Origin: an uncultured Clostridia bacterium
GTDB lineage: Bacteria; Bacillota; Clostridia; TANB77; CAG-465
Direction: 5' to 3'
Length of the DNA: 64,000 bases
Assembly: GCA_934130325.1 (NCBI GenBank)
Contig: CAKOYA010000001.1
Location: 1 to 64,000 of the forward strand
Positions 9,682-19,361 of this stretch are shown here, piece after piece (the first letter of the stretch is position 1; each line of letters opens with the position of its first letter). Made by a program: the position numbers and the translations under genes. Under the pieces are notes generated by a model. The model worked only from the letters and a program-made list of their open reading frames with translations, was not told where the DNA came from and ran no database searches.

Positions 9682-10626
9682 CTACATCATATCTTTTTTC
9701 TTAAGCCATATTGTAGCAATGATTGTAACTAAAACAGCTACTCCTATTACTCCCCAAAAGCCTAATATACCAGTATTAAATGGAAATTCTACATTCATTC
9801 CTAAAATTCCTGATATCATAGTTGGAAGTGCAATTAATATTGTAATAGAAGTTAAAAATTTCATTACAATATTTAAATTATTTGATACAATAGTTCCAAA
9901 CATATCAACTATTCCATTTAATATTTCACTATATGTTTGTATCATTTCAATTGCCTGTCTGTTCTCAATTAATGTATCCTCAAGTATATCTTCATCCTCA
10001 TCATATAATTTTATTGCTCTACCTCTATTTAACTTTTCAAGAACTACTTGATTTCCTTTTACCGATGCATTAAAATATATCATACTTTTTTCAAATTTCA
10101 TTATTTTAATAAGTTCTTTATTCCTCATTGTTTTTTCCATTTGTGCTTCAAAAAATTCCAAATCTTTATTAATATATGTCAAATATCTTATATAATCTTG
10201 AGCTATATCATAAAGTATTTGAAAAACAAATCTAGATTTTTTATCAGTATGTATCTTATATGCATTATCTTTCGATATAATGCCTTTTATACAGTCTATT
10301 TCTTCTTGTGATATAGTTATAAATATATCATCTCTTACTAGCAACATACCTATAGGTAAAGTGGTATATATTTTTTCATTATTTTTAAATTCTGTAAATG
10401 GTGAGTCGACTACTATTAAAACAGTATCATCTTCTACATCAATATGTGCTTTTTCAGCAATATCTAGAGGATATCGCAACAAATGAGCTTGCACGCCAAC
10501 TTTATTACAAATACTTTGTATTTCTTTTTCTGTAGGTTTTACCATATTAATCCAACAGCCTTTTATAGGTTCAGCAATTTTATCCAAATTGCCAGATATA
10601 GGATTTGTTATATATATATTTACCAA
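9682..10626 (-). CDS. corA: CorA-family divalent cation transporter
   Basis: 314 aa with a TTG start; a stop codon lies just upstream in frame, and AAGGG provides a distant ribosome site. A large cytoplasmic alpha/beta domain with a long helical stalk (~1-250) leads to two C-terminal membrane helices. The family signature is present as GILGMNVEFPF (GMN near 275), with G-L in place of the usual Y before GMN. It ends in a basic KKK tail. It probably transports Mg or Co as a pentamer. It is cotranscribed with the small zinc-ribbon gene. Confidence 0.9.
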   Translation of the reverse strand: MVNIYITNPISGNLDKIAEPIKGCWINMVKPTEKEIQSICNKVGVQAHLLRYPLDIAEKAHIDVEDDTVLIVVDSPFTEFKNNEKIYTTLPIGMLLVRDDIFITISQEEIDCIKGIISKDNAYKIHTDKKSRFVFQILYDIAQDYIRYLTYINKDLEFFEAQMEKTMRNKELIKIMKFEKSMIYFNASVKGNQVVLEKLNRGRAIKLYDEDEDILEDTLIENRQAIEMIQTYSEILNGIVDMFGTIVSNNLNIVMKFLTSITILIALPTMISGILGMNVEFPFNTGILGFWGVIGVAVLVTIIATIWLKKKDMM

Positions 10627-10667
10627 ACTGTATCACATCCCTTCTTAATCTTAATATAATATAAAAA

Positions 10668-10706
10668 TAAACTGACAGCTAGAAATAATCATAAATCACA
10701 GTTTAT
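10668..10706 (-). terminator. Hairpin after map
   Basis: AATAAACTG (about 10668) and CAGTTTATT (about 10706) form a long-looped stem 12 bp after the map stop. The minus-strand tail is TTTTTAT. Confidence 0.5.
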
Positions 10707-10718
10707 TCTTTATTACAA

Positions 10719-11486
10719 TTAAAGTGTTAAAATTTTAGGCTCATTTTCAGTTATAACTATTGTGTTTTCATAATATGCAGTCATTTTACCGTCTTTTGTA
10801 GCAACTGTCCACTTATCATCTTTAACATAAACATCTGCACTACCTTCACAAATCATAGGTTCAATAGCCAGTGCCATACCTTTTTTTAGTCTAGGTCCAG
10901 TTCCTCTTCTACCTATATTAGGTACTCCTGGATCCTCATGCATATCTTCTCCAATTCCATGACCTTGGTATTCCCTAAGTAATGTAAAGCCATTCTTCTC
11001 TACATATGTTTGAATAGCATTTGAAATATCTCCTACTCTTTTTCCTTCAACTGCCTCATTAATTCCACAAAAGAATGCATCCTTTGCAACTTTAATCAGT
11101 TTTTCAGCCATCGGAGATATCTTACCAACACCATAAGTACGGCCTGCATCAGAACACCACCCGTTTTTGTATGTACCTAAATCAACCGAAACTATATCCC
11201 CTTCCTTTAACACAACATCATCTGATGGAATACCATGAATAATTTCATCATTCACAGAAGTACATATAGCCCATTTATATGACTTTCCACCTCTATATGG
11301 ACATGGCACTCCCTTAAATGCAGGGATTGCTCCATTCTTTTTCATTGCAGCTTCTGCAACATTATTTAAATGCATTGTTGTAACACCAGGTTTTATTTCT
11401 TTTTCTATTGCTTCAAGTGCAGCTTTCAATGCTCTAGCTGCATCTTCCATTAATTTAATTTCATGTTCATTTTTAATATTTATCAT
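10719..11486 (-). CDS. map: Type I methionine aminopeptidase
   Basis: 255 aa. Removes the initiator Met from nascent proteins; a pita-bread-fold di-metal enzyme. Visible metal-binding and catalytic segments: VNDEIIHGIP (His), VDLGTYKNGWCSDAGRTY (two Asp), GHGIGEDMHEDP (His), AIEPM (Glu) and YENTIVIT (Glu). It lies 14 bp behind adk. That adk-map order normally sits inside the spc ribosomal operon, but no ribosomal genes flank it here. GGAG lies only 2 nt before the ATG, which is unusually tight. Confidence 0.96.
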   Translation of the reverse strand: MINIKNEHEIKLMEDAARALKAALEAIEKEIKPGVTTMHLNNVAEAAMKKNGAIPAFKGVPCPYRGGKSYKWAICTSVNDEIIHGIPSDDVVLKEGDIVSVDLGTYKNGWCSDAGRTYGVGKISPMAEKLIKVAKDAFFCGINEAVEGKRVGDISNAIQTYVEKNGFTLLREYQGHGIGEDMHEDPGVPNIGRRGTGPRLKKGMALAIEPMICEGSADVYVKDDKWTVATKDGKMTAYYENTIVITENEPKILTL

Positions 11487-11500
11487 TTCTCCACACTTTC

Positions 11501-12121
11501 TTACTCTTCTATAGCCTCTTTAACAATTCTTTCTGGATGTCCAGAAGAATCCACAGTTTTTAATAATCCTACATTCCTATAGTATTCTAATATATCTTTA
11601 GAATTTTTCTTATATGTTTCTATTCTTGATTTTAGTGTTTCTTTGGTATCATCAGTTCTTATAACTAAGTTTCCACCACAATCATCACAAATATCTTCAG
11701 TTTTTGGTGGGAAATCTATTCCATACATTTTTCCACACTTTTCACACTTTCTTCTTTCAAGTATTCTTTTAAATACAAGCTCATCTGGTGCAGTAAGTTC
11801 AATTACTTTAGTTATCTTTCTACCCAAGCTTTCAAGAAGATCATTTAATAAATTAATCTGATTTACAGTTCTTGGATAGCCATCCAGGATAAACCCTTTT
11901 TCGCAATCAGGCTTAGTAATTCTTTCTCTTAGAAGCTCTGTAATTATTTCATCAGAAATAAGCTCTCCCTTTGATAACTTATCTGCTATCTCTTTATTTG
12001 TTTTGCTTACTTCTCTTAAAATATCACCAGTTGATATATGTGGTATATCAAGAGCCTTAGCTAAGATGTCAGACCTTGTTCCCTTACCAGTAGCAGGTCC
12101 ACCTGTTAAAATATAAATCAT
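11501..12121 (-). CDS. adk: Adenylate kinase
   Basis: 206 aa from ATG 12121 (GGAG 8 nt upstream; an in-frame GTG overlaps the ribosome site). Interconverts ATP+AMP and 2 ADP. The P-loop is GGPATGKGT rather than the usual GPPGxGKGT. HISTGDILR and GFILDGYPRT are the NMP-binding and core motifs. The LID contains four cysteines (CEKCGK and CDDCGG), so it is the zinc-binding Gram-positive type. It is followed closely by map. The altered P-loop and the location away from ribosomal genes leave open that it is a second adk copy. Confidence 0.92.
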   Translation of the reverse strand: MIYILTGGPATGKGTRSDILAKALDIPHISTGDILREVSKTNKEIADKLSKGELISDEIITELLRERITKPDCEKGFILDGYPRTVNQINLLNDLLESLGRKITKVIELTAPDELVFKRILERRKCEKCGKMYGIDFPPKTEDICDDCGGNLVIRTDDTKETLKSRIETYKKNSKDILEYYRNVGLLKTVDSSGHPERIVKEAIEE

Positions 12122-12193
12122 ATTTATCACTCCATTTCATTACACTATATATTATTACATAAAAAAGCAAAAAAGTAAAGTAGAATAAATACT

Positions 12194-12829
12194 TTAAACA
12201 TTATCATAAAAAATATTTTCTAATTCTTTCTTTTTTATTTTTCCCTCTCTTATTATTTTTACATAATTTTTTTCAAATTTTACTATAGTTGATGGTTCCA
12301 AACTAGAAATCACACCACCATCTATTATATAATCAACATTTTCTACTATTTGTTTTTCTAAATCCTCTATGCTAGAAATATTTAAATTTCCTGATATATT
12401 TGCACTTGGGGCTACAATAGGTACTTTTGCCATAGTTATAAGCTTATTTACTATATAACTTGAATCCATTCTTACTGCTATACTCTCTTTTTGTGCTGTC
12501 ACAATCCTTGGAACAAAATTACTCCTCTTAAAGATAATAGTAAGTGAACCAGGCCAAAATTTATTAATCATTTCCTCGTGTTTTTTTGTAATATTACATA
12601 CTACTTTTTTTAACATTTCAATACCATCGACAAGCACTATTAAAGGTTTTGTATATTCCCTTTTCTTTATTTTATATATCTTATTTACAGCATCTTCATT
12701 AAATGCATTAGCACATATTCCATACAAAGTACTTGTTGGTAATACAAATATCTTACCATTTTTAAGTTCACTTGCTAAAATTTCCAAAGTTTCACTATTT
12801 ATACTATTAATATTTATAATTTTAGCCAT
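12194..12829 (-). CDS. Threonylcarbamoyl-AMP synthase (Sua5/YrdC/TsaC)
   Basis: 211 aa from ATG 12829 with a strong GGAGG site. Makes the L-threonylcarbamoyl-AMP used for the t6A37 modification of ANN-decoding tRNAs. A YrdC domain spans the whole protein: PTSTLYGICANAF, KKREYTKPLIVLV, WPGSLTIIFKR, VAVRMDSS-like and PIVAPSANISGN. It lacks the C-terminal Sua5 domain, so it is the short form. The ribosome site directly follows the U-tract of the terminator after hpf, so translation needs read-through or a promoter I cannot see. Confidence 0.93.
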   Translation of the reverse strand: MAKIININSINSETLEILASELKNGKIFVLPTSTLYGICANAFNEDAVNKIYKIKKREYTKPLIVLVDGIEMLKKVVCNITKKHEEMINKFWPGSLTIIFKRSNFVPRIVTAQKESIAVRMDSSYIVNKLITMAKVPIVAPSANISGNLNISSIEDLEKQIVENVDYIIDGGVISSLEPSTIVKFEKNYVKIIREGKIKKKELENIFYDNV

Positions 12830-12845
12830 TTTTCCTCCAAAAAAA

Positions 12846-12881
12846 GTCACTACCTAGCTATTTAAAGCTAAAGATAGTGAC
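12846..12881 (-). terminator. Intrinsic terminator merged with the yrdC ribosome site
   Basis: On the minus strand a stem GTCACTA/TAGTGAC (12881-12875 / 12852-12846) encloses a second small stem TAGCT/AGCTA. It is followed at once by TTTTTTT and then GGAGG of the next gene. It lies 8 bp after the hpf stop. Confidence 0.85.
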
Positions 12882-12888
12882 CTATAAA

Positions 12889-13227
12889 CTATTCTTCTTC
12901 GTCCTCAACGCTCTCTATTTCTGGTAATCCTTCTTTTCTAGATTTTTCTGCTATTGTTTTGTCTTTTCTTATTTGACCTTCAATTTTAGAAATAAGAACT
13001 TCTATACCAGTATATAAGTTATCTGTTTCTGTTTCAGCAAGATATGTACGAGATTTATACTCAATCCTTATATCTAAACGTTGTTTTCCTTTTGACTTAT
13101 CAGTAAAAGTTACATGACATATTGTATTTTCATCAAAGAATTTATCTAATTTTTTTACTTTCTTTTCAGTAAATTCCTTTATAGCATCTGTAACTTCAAT
13201 ATGAATTCCTGTTAAATCCAATTTCAT
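12889..13227 (-). CDS. hpf: Ribosome hibernation-promoting factor, short form
   Basis: 112 aa from ATG 13227 (AGGTGAT upstream). An RaiA/HPF domain fills ~1-95 (KLDLTGIHIEVTDAIKEF, VKKLDKFF, a basic helix ending in IRKDKTIAEKSRKEG), with an acidic tail. It binds the 30S decoding region in resting cells. Most Firmicutes have a long HPF with an extra dimerisation domain; this one stops after the N-terminal domain. It has its own promoter and a strong terminator, so it is a single-gene transcript. Confidence 0.85.
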   Translation of the reverse strand: MKLDLTGIHIEVTDAIKEFTEKKVKKLDKFFDENTICHVTFTDKSKGKQRLDIRIEYKSRTYLAETETDNLYTGIEVLISKIEGQIRKDKTIAEKSRKEGLPEIESVEDEEE

Positions 13228-13247
13228 AGTAATCACCTCACAACTAT

Positions 13248-13275
13248 ATTATACACTATTTTTAATATTTTGCAA
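13248..13275 (-). promoter_or_regulatory. Promoter of hpf
   Basis: TTGCAA (13275-13270), 16-bp spacer, TATAAT (13253-13248) on the minus strand, about 20 bp before the hpf ATG. Confidence 0.6.
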
Positions 13276-13294
13276 GTTTTTAAATGAATTATTT

Positions 13295-16200
13295 TTAACT
13301 TAACATATCAAACATATCTATTTGCTCAGATCTTGGCATACCATCAAGACATCCTGCAATTCTTAACGTTTCACACGCCACCTTACCTATTTTTGATTTT
13401 ATCATCATATCTTCTATTGATGTAAATTTTCCTTGTTTTCTTGCTTCAACAAGCTTTTTAGCATCTACTTCACCAAAGCCTGTAAGAGCAGAAAGTGGTG
13501 GTCTTAAGTCATTTCCTTCAACAATAAATTTAGTAACATCAGATTTGTATATATCTACTGGCAAGAAATTAATTCCTCTTTCATTCATCTCAAGCACAAG
13601 TTCAAGTATTGGATACATGTTTTTATCCTTAGGTGCTGCTTGATTTCCAAGTGAATCTATTTCTTTCATTTTTGCTCTTACTTTTTCTTTGCCATATAAC
13701 ATTGAATCGCTGTCAAATTCATCTGCTCTAATCGACATAAAAGCAGCATAATACGCACTAGGATGATGTACTTTAAACCATGCTATTCTAAAGGCATTTG
13801 TAACGTATGCAGCAGCATGAGCTTTAGGGAACATGTACTTTATTTTTTTACATGAATCTATATACCATTCTGGTACTCCATGCTCTCTCATTATTTCTTC
13901 ATACTCAGCCCATTTAACAGGATCTTTTAAAGCCTTACCTTTACGCACAAGTTCCATTATTTTAAATGAAGCTCCTGGATCTATACCTTTAGAGATTAGA
14001 TAAATCATAATATCATCACGACAACAGATTGCCTCTTGTAAGGTAACAGTTCCTTCTTCAATAAGAGACTGTGCATTTCCAAGCCACACATCCGTACCAT
14101 GAGAAAGTCCAGATATCCTTATAAGCTCGTCAAATGTAGTAGGTCTTGTATCAACAAGCATTCCTCTTACAAACTTTGTTCCAAATTCAGGTATTCCAAA
14201 AGTTCCAACTTCAGAATTAATTTGATCTTTTGTTACACCTAAAGCCTCAGTTGAAGAAAAAATACTCATTGTTTCCTTATCATCAAGTGGTATCTTTGTA
14301 GGATCAATTCCTGTTATATCATAAAGCATTCTAATTACAGTAGGATCATCATGACCTAGTATATCAAGTTTAAGTAAGTTTTTATCAATAGAGTGATAAT
14401 CAAAGTGAGTAGTTTTTATTGTTGAATATGGATCATCTGCTGGATGTTGTACAGGACAGAATTCAAATATTTCTCTTCCCTTTGGTACAACTACTATTCC
14501 ACCAGGGTGTTGACCTGTTGTTCTTTTTATTCCAGTACATCCTTTTGAAAGTCTATTTATTTCAGCACTTCTTTGATGTATTCCTCTATCTTCATAATAA
14601 TTTTTGACGAAACCAAATGCAGTTTTTTCAGCTATTGTTCCTATTGTTCCAGCTTTATATGTTGTTCCTCTACCAAAGATTACCTCAGTATATTTGTGGG
14701 CCTCAGCTTGATACTCTCCGTGAGAAGTTTAAGTCAATATCCGGTTCTTTATCTCCATTAAATCCAAGAAATGTTTCAAACGGAATATCCATACCATCTT
14801 TATCTAGCTTATGTCCACATTTTGGACAATCCATATCTGGAAGGTCAAAACCATTTGCTACTCCATGGTCTGAAAAGTCTGAATATTTACAATTTGGACA
14901 TCTATAATGTGCCTTTAATGAATTAACTTCAGTTATACCTGTCATATATGCTGCAAGAGAAGAACCAACAGAACCTCTTGAACCAACTATATATCCATGA
15001 TCATTTGAATCCCAAACTAGTCTTTGAGCTATTATATACATAACAGAATATCCATTTGATATTATTGAGTTAAGTTCTTTATCAAGTCTAGTTTGCACTA
15101 TTTCTGGAAGCGGATCTCCATAAAGTTTATGAGCTTTTTCATATGCAATATTTCTTATTTCATCTTCACAGCCTTCTATATGAGGTGGGCACTTCTCATC
15201 AGAAATAGGGCTAATTCTATCACACATATCTGCTACTTTATTTGTATTTGTTACTACAATTTCATATGCTTTTTCTGGAGATAAGTAATCAAATTCTTTT
15301 AGCATTTCTTCTGTTGTTCTAAAGTATAATGGTGCCTGCATGTCAGCATCATCATACCCTTGACCTGCTTGAAGTATTCTTCTATAAATTTCATCTTCTT
15401 TTTTTAAAAAGTGAACATCACAGGTTCCAACCACAAGCTTATTTTGTATATCGCCTATTTCAATTATTCTTTTATTAATATTTATTAAATCTTCATCTGT
15501 TAAAGTTATATATTCAAACTCTTTATCTTTATCATCTACATATTTATTATAGTTTTTATTTTTAAGTTTTACCCCACGTTTATAAAAGGCATTATTTCCT
15601 AATGGTTGAATTTCTAAATAATCATAATAACTTGCTATTTCTTCTTGTTTTTCCTTAGGCTCTTTTCTTAAAATAGACTGATACAATTCTCCTTGTTCAC
15701 AAGCACTTCCAATAATAAGGCCTTCTCTATATCTATTTAACATACTCTTAAATATCTTCGGCTTCTTTTTAAAATAATGCAAATGTGAATATGATACAAG
15801 TTTATATAGATTTTTAAGTCCAACGTAATTCTTAGCAAGTATTATTATATGGTATGCTTTTTCGCCAATAATATTTGATATACTTTTTTCACTGTGCGCA
15901 TAGTTATTTATATCTAGTCCTTTTTTCTTTAAATCTTCTGCCATACGAATGAACATTTTGGCTGTAGCTCTTGTATCGTTTATTGCTCTGTGAGCACCTT
16001 CAAGCTCTATTCCTAAATCTTCAACTATAGTTCCAAGTTTTTTATTTGGTAAATAATAATACAGTTCTTTAGCTATCATAAGTGTATCTATTATTAAGTT
16101 ATTGAACCTATCTTTATATCCCTCTTTATTTACAAAGTAATTCAAAAAATTAATATCAAAATCTGAGTTATGTGCAACAAGGGTTGAACCTTGTATAAAG

Positions 16201-17780
16201 TCTAATATAGTTGGTAACGCTTCTTCAATTGTAGGTGCATCTTTTACCATATCTTCTGTTATATGAGTAAGTTGTTGCACGTTGTATGGAATATTTCTTT
16301 CAGGATTTATAAATGTAGTATATTCATCTATTATCTCACCATTTTTCACTTTACATATAGCAATTTCAGTTATTTTATCTTGCTTTTCAGGATCAAAACC
16401 TGTTGTTTCTAAATCGAATACACAATAAGTATCTGAGAATTTTGGATTTACCATTATATCATCCACAAGATATCCTTCAACTCCATATATAACTTTTATA
16501 GGGGCATTATCTAAAATATCTTGAGTTGTTACCCTAGATTTACCAGTTTTTTCTTTAGCTAAACCTTCATAATTGTCTGTTATAACATGATTAGCTTCTG
16601 GAAAAGATTGTACAACACCATGGTCTGTTATAGCAATAGCACTATGTCCCCACTTTATTGCTTGCTTTATAATATCTTTTGCACTGCTTACTGCATCCAT
16701 TGCACTCATCTGAGTATGTAGATGTAACTCTACCCTTTTTATTTCAGCCTCATCTTTTATAACCTTTACATCTTTAGCTTCTCCCTCAATGATGTTATTA
16801 ACCATTATTGTAAGTTCATTTGTAAATTGATCTATTTGGGGTCTTCCTTGAACTTGAACAAAGGCACCTTTTTTAAGTCTTCCATCTACTTCTTCAAACT
16901 TTTTCTTATCTAAGAACATTTTACAACATATAGTACTTGTTTCATCAGTAACATCTAAAGACATTATAATCTTTCCGCTTCTTGTTTCTCTTATATCTTT
17001 TTCGAATATATATCCATCAATACAAGTTCTATCCATGCTATCATTTACATCTACAACTTTTTCACGTTTATCTGTTAAAATATCTACACCATAGATTACT
17101 CTTTCGGGTTGTTCTTCTTTTGCTCTTTTTCTTTCTTCTTTTTCCTCTTCTGTTAAAGGTGGTCTTTTTACAAAACTAGGTTTTTTATCAGCTTTATTTG
17201 GGCTCATAGCTCCAACACTATTACTTGGAATATTAATTAATTCTTCAAGTTTTACCATTTTATAGGCATCTTTATCCACATTTTCCACTTTTATATCTTT
17301 ATTATCATTAATAGTTACTTTAAGTTTTTTACCAAATTTTGATTCAATATCTCTTACAATATAATTATCTATTCCTTTTATCTTTACAAAATTTGAAAAC
17401 GGTCTATTTAAAGTTATATCCAAATCACAAGTATCATTATCAAAATCTATTTTACAATTTTCAAATATATCTTGAGTATACTGATACTTTTTATTCATAC
17501 TGGATATAGTATCTTTTATATCACTTATTTTTAGTTCTAAAGGTATACCAGTATATGTATAATTAACTTTAAAACTGCTTAAATCATAAGCAGTTTTAGC
17601 TTGGTTTTCAAAACTTTCTATATCATTTAAGGAAACTGTCAATTCGCTACTATTTGCATTAAGTATAACTGCATTAAGTTTTTTAGAAAATTTAATTTCT
17701 TCTATATTTGCATTACAAAAGTTATTATCTAAGTTATTACAATTAAAAAATACATCTTTTACTTTTTTTTGTACTTCCAC
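13295..17780 (-). CDS. polC: DNA polymerase III PolC, read through a +1 frameshift at CGG
   Basis: Replicative DNA polymerase of Gram-positive bacteria. It starts at GTG 17780 (GAGGGG 7 nt upstream). Frame 0 encodes 1025 aa and ends at TGA after ...DLNFSRRVSS. Skipping one base at the CGG codon 14720-14718 restores DLNFS-G-EYQAEAHKY and then a continuous frame to 13295, giving about 1494 aa, the normal size. Domains: N-terminal and OB regions (~1-340), PHP (HLHTQMSAMDA ~352), a DEDDh exonuclease inserted in PHP (FDLETTG ~455), zinc-binding CPNC/CPKC, catalytic motif PDIDLNFSGEYQ at the shift site, then palm, thumb and C-terminal regions (HDDPTVIRML, GGVVVPKG-type). Frame 0 alone would give a PHP/exonuclease protein without polymerase. 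Since polC is essential, recoding or a sequence error are the choices. Confidence 0.93.
14718..14720 (-). other. In-frame CGG at the polC frame switch
   Basis: Codon 1021 of frame 0: TCA CGG AGA GTA TCA AGC TGA. Reading GGA instead of CGG gives Gly, the residue expected in the conserved NFSGEYQ motif, and the downstream frame stays open. Confidence 0.85.
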
Positions 17781-17807
17781 GATATTCCCCTCTTTATTTA
17801 CAGGATA

Positions 17808-17836
17808 ATTATACTATTTTTTTTTAGTTTTGTCTA
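17808..17836 (-). promoter_or_regulatory. Promoter of polC
   Basis: TAGACA (17836-17831), 17-bp spacer, TATAAT (17813-17808) on the minus strand, about 28 bp upstream of the GTG start. Confidence 0.65.
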
Positions 17837-17897
17837 GAATAATAGAAAAATATGTTTTTAAATTAAATCCATAAGTGCTACTAAACAAAATAAAGTA

Positions 17898-17928
17898 GGT
17901 AAATCAATTTATGATTTACCCACCATAT
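17898..17928. terminator. Hairpin between the 115-aa gene and polC
   Basis: GGTAAATCA / TGATTTACC inverted repeat just after the 115-aa gene. The minus-strand tail is short (TACTTTATTTTG); the plus-strand tail is ATATTTTTT. Confidence 0.45.
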
Positions 17929-17934
17929 TTTTTA

Positions 17935-18282
17935 TTAATTAAAATAACCTCGATTTCTGAGCTCACGACACACATTATAACCATAAGCAATATTATCTTC
18001 TTTTGCTTCAAACGCTTTCAAGTTTTCATAACAGAGCTCTCCAACATATGGTCTGTAATTATCGTTAAGAATTACTCTTGGTTGAATTACTCTGCCAAAA
18101 ACTCTTTTCAAAATTTCGGCACATTCCTCTTCATTACCTTTCCAAAAGGTTTCTGAAAATGTTTCTATAGCTTCTTTAAAAGAGTTAAATTTATCGGCTG
18201 TTATAAACCATTCAACCTCTTCCTCTTTTATTTTACCTTCAGCTATTTTTTTTACTCCAAAGCCTAAATGTGTTAGTATCAT
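17935..18282 (-). CDS. Unrecognised 115-aa protein
   Basis: I do not recognise this family. It is soluble and acidic, with no signal or membrane segment. Visible segments: EVEWFITADKF, a central helical stretch with ETFWKGNEEECAEIL, then RVIQPRVILNDNYRP and YGYNVCRELRNRGYF. The ATG follows a clear AGGAGG site and there is a consensus promoter ~60 bp upstream, so the gene is probably real and well expressed. It is monocistronic, transcribed away from the divergent spore gene. Confidence 0.7.
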   Translation of the reverse strand: MILTHLGFGVKKIAEGKIKEEEVEWFITADKFNSFKEAIETFSETFWKGNEEECAEILKRVFGRVIQPRVILNDNYRPYVGELCYENLKAFEAKEDNIAYGYNVCRELRNRGYFN

Positions 18283-18338
18283 TTTTTTGTCCTCCTAATA
18301 AAAATAATTATTTTTATTTATTTTTTTAACTAACATTA

Positions 18339-18367
18339 ATTATACCATTTTTTTACTTTTATGTCAA
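18339..18367 (-). promoter_or_regulatory. Consensus sigma-A promoter for the 115-aa gene
   Basis: TTGACA (18367-18362), 17-bp spacer, TATAAT (18344-18339) on the minus strand. Confidence 0.8.
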
Positions 18368-18409
18368 CAATTATTTTGAATTTAATTAAAAATTAATTAT
18401 TATACAATA

Positions 18410-18437
18410 ACAATTACACAGGCTCGTACATACACTA
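18410..18437 (+). promoter_or_regulatory. Possible sigma-K-type promoter of the ferritin-like gene
   Basis: AC (18410-18411), 17 bp, CATACACTA (18429-18437), matching the family pattern AC-N16/17-CATANNNTA. Transcription would start very close to the ribosome site, leaving almost no leader, so this is tentative. Confidence 0.35.
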
Positions 18438-18461
18438 TACTATGAAAGGAGGAAAACTAAA

Positions 18462-19014
18462 TTGCAAAATATAAATGAAATACATGAAAGTGATGAATAT
18501 ATGAACTATCCTTTTGCTATTCCAAAGTGTTACAACAGTTATAATAGCAGAAGTAATGACCAAGATGAAACCTCTTCTAACATATCTAGAAAAACTTTAA
18601 GTCTAGAAGATGCAATACTTGAAATAAAAAAATCAATAGAAGGTGAAAAAGATGATGCAATTTTTTATGCAGTTTTATTATCTCAAGCTCCAACTGAGGA
18701 AGATAGAAAAATAATAGAAAGCATAATAAGCGATGAAAAAAAACACAACCAAATGTTTAAGATGTTATATTCAGAATTAACTCAAAAGCCAGTTCCACGG
18801 AAGTACTATGTCAAGATCTAACAATTCTAGCACAGAATATTTAAAAAACTTACAAAAAGCTTTATTTGGTGAGCTTTCAGCTGTTGAACGATATAGAGAT
18901 ATAATGGCAGCTATGCCAGATAGAAAAAAATATTCTATGCTCATGGAAATTCTTACTGATGAAATAAAACATGCATCAAAATATAATTTTTTAATTACTA
19001 AAAATATGAAATAA
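18462..19014 (+). CDS. Ferritin-like spore-associated protein, +1 frameshift at CGG
   Basis: TTG start at 18462 behind AAAGGAGG. Frame 0 runs 119 aa and stops at 18821. A second 68-aa frame (from ATG 18808) holds the other half. Joined by skipping one base at CGG 18798-18800, it reads ...ELTQKPVP-G-STMSRSNNSS and gives ~183 aa, typical of clostridial ferritin-like proteins. The first half carries EGEKDDAIFYAVLL and SDEKKHNQMF (E..ExxH). The second carries FGELSAVERYRDI and TDEIKHASKYN, so a complete four-helix metal-binding bundle is only made after the shift. The Pro/Asn/Tyr-rich N-terminus and possible sigma-K promoter suggest a coat or mother-cell role; this is inference. Confidence 0.82.
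18798..18800 (+). other. In-frame CGG at the ferritin-like gene frame switch
   Basis: Frame 0 reads CCA CGG AAG TAC TAT GTC and reaches TAA at 18819-18821. Reading GGA from 18799 enters the frame of the second helical pair. It is the only CGG codon in this gene. Confidence 0.82.
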
Positions 19015-19041
19015 CGAGTTTTTTAAATATATACATAAAAG

Positions 19042-19071
19042 GACTTTAGCAAAAGCTAAAGTCTCTTTTTT
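19042..19071 (+). terminator. Terminator of the ferritin-like gene
   Basis: GACTTTAGC (19042-19050), AAAA loop, GCTAAAGTC (19055-19063), then CTTTTTTT. Confidence 0.88.
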
Positions 19072-19249
19072 AAAGTTTTTTATAGATTTTTTCCAATATT
19101 TCATTTGTTTTTTCCAATTCTTTATGAATACTTAAAAATTCTTCATGTATATTTTTAGTTTCATCTTTACGTACTTTTTCATTTGAAATCATGGTATTGT
19201 ACAATCTTTCAATTCTTGCTCCTAATGAAATTAACAAATCATTATTCAT
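19070..19249 (-). CDS. Small coiled-coil protein, unknown
   Basis: 59 aa from ATG 19249 (AAGGAG 9 nt upstream; an earlier TTG overlaps the ribosome site). Entirely helical with heptad spacing (ISLGARIERLYN, IHKELEKTNEILEKIYKKL). No membrane segment or known domain. It is convergent with the ferritin-like gene and shares its terminator region. Confidence 0.55.
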   Translation of the reverse strand: MNNDLLISLGARIERLYNTMISNEKVRKDETKNIHEEFLSIHKELEKTNEILEKIYKKL

Positions 19250-19361
19250 TTCAGTCAACTCCTTTATTTTTTTGTTAATTTTATCATTAGAAAATCTATA
19301 CTTATACTAATTATATAAGTTTTATTAATTAACATATGAGTATTATATCACTTTTTAAATA

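Noticed and set aside
13295..14702. polC read as two separate genes
   Set aside because: Translation upstream of the internal Met at 14329 is continuous with conserved PolC sequence back to 14719, so the second part has no natural start; it is one gene with a frame switch.
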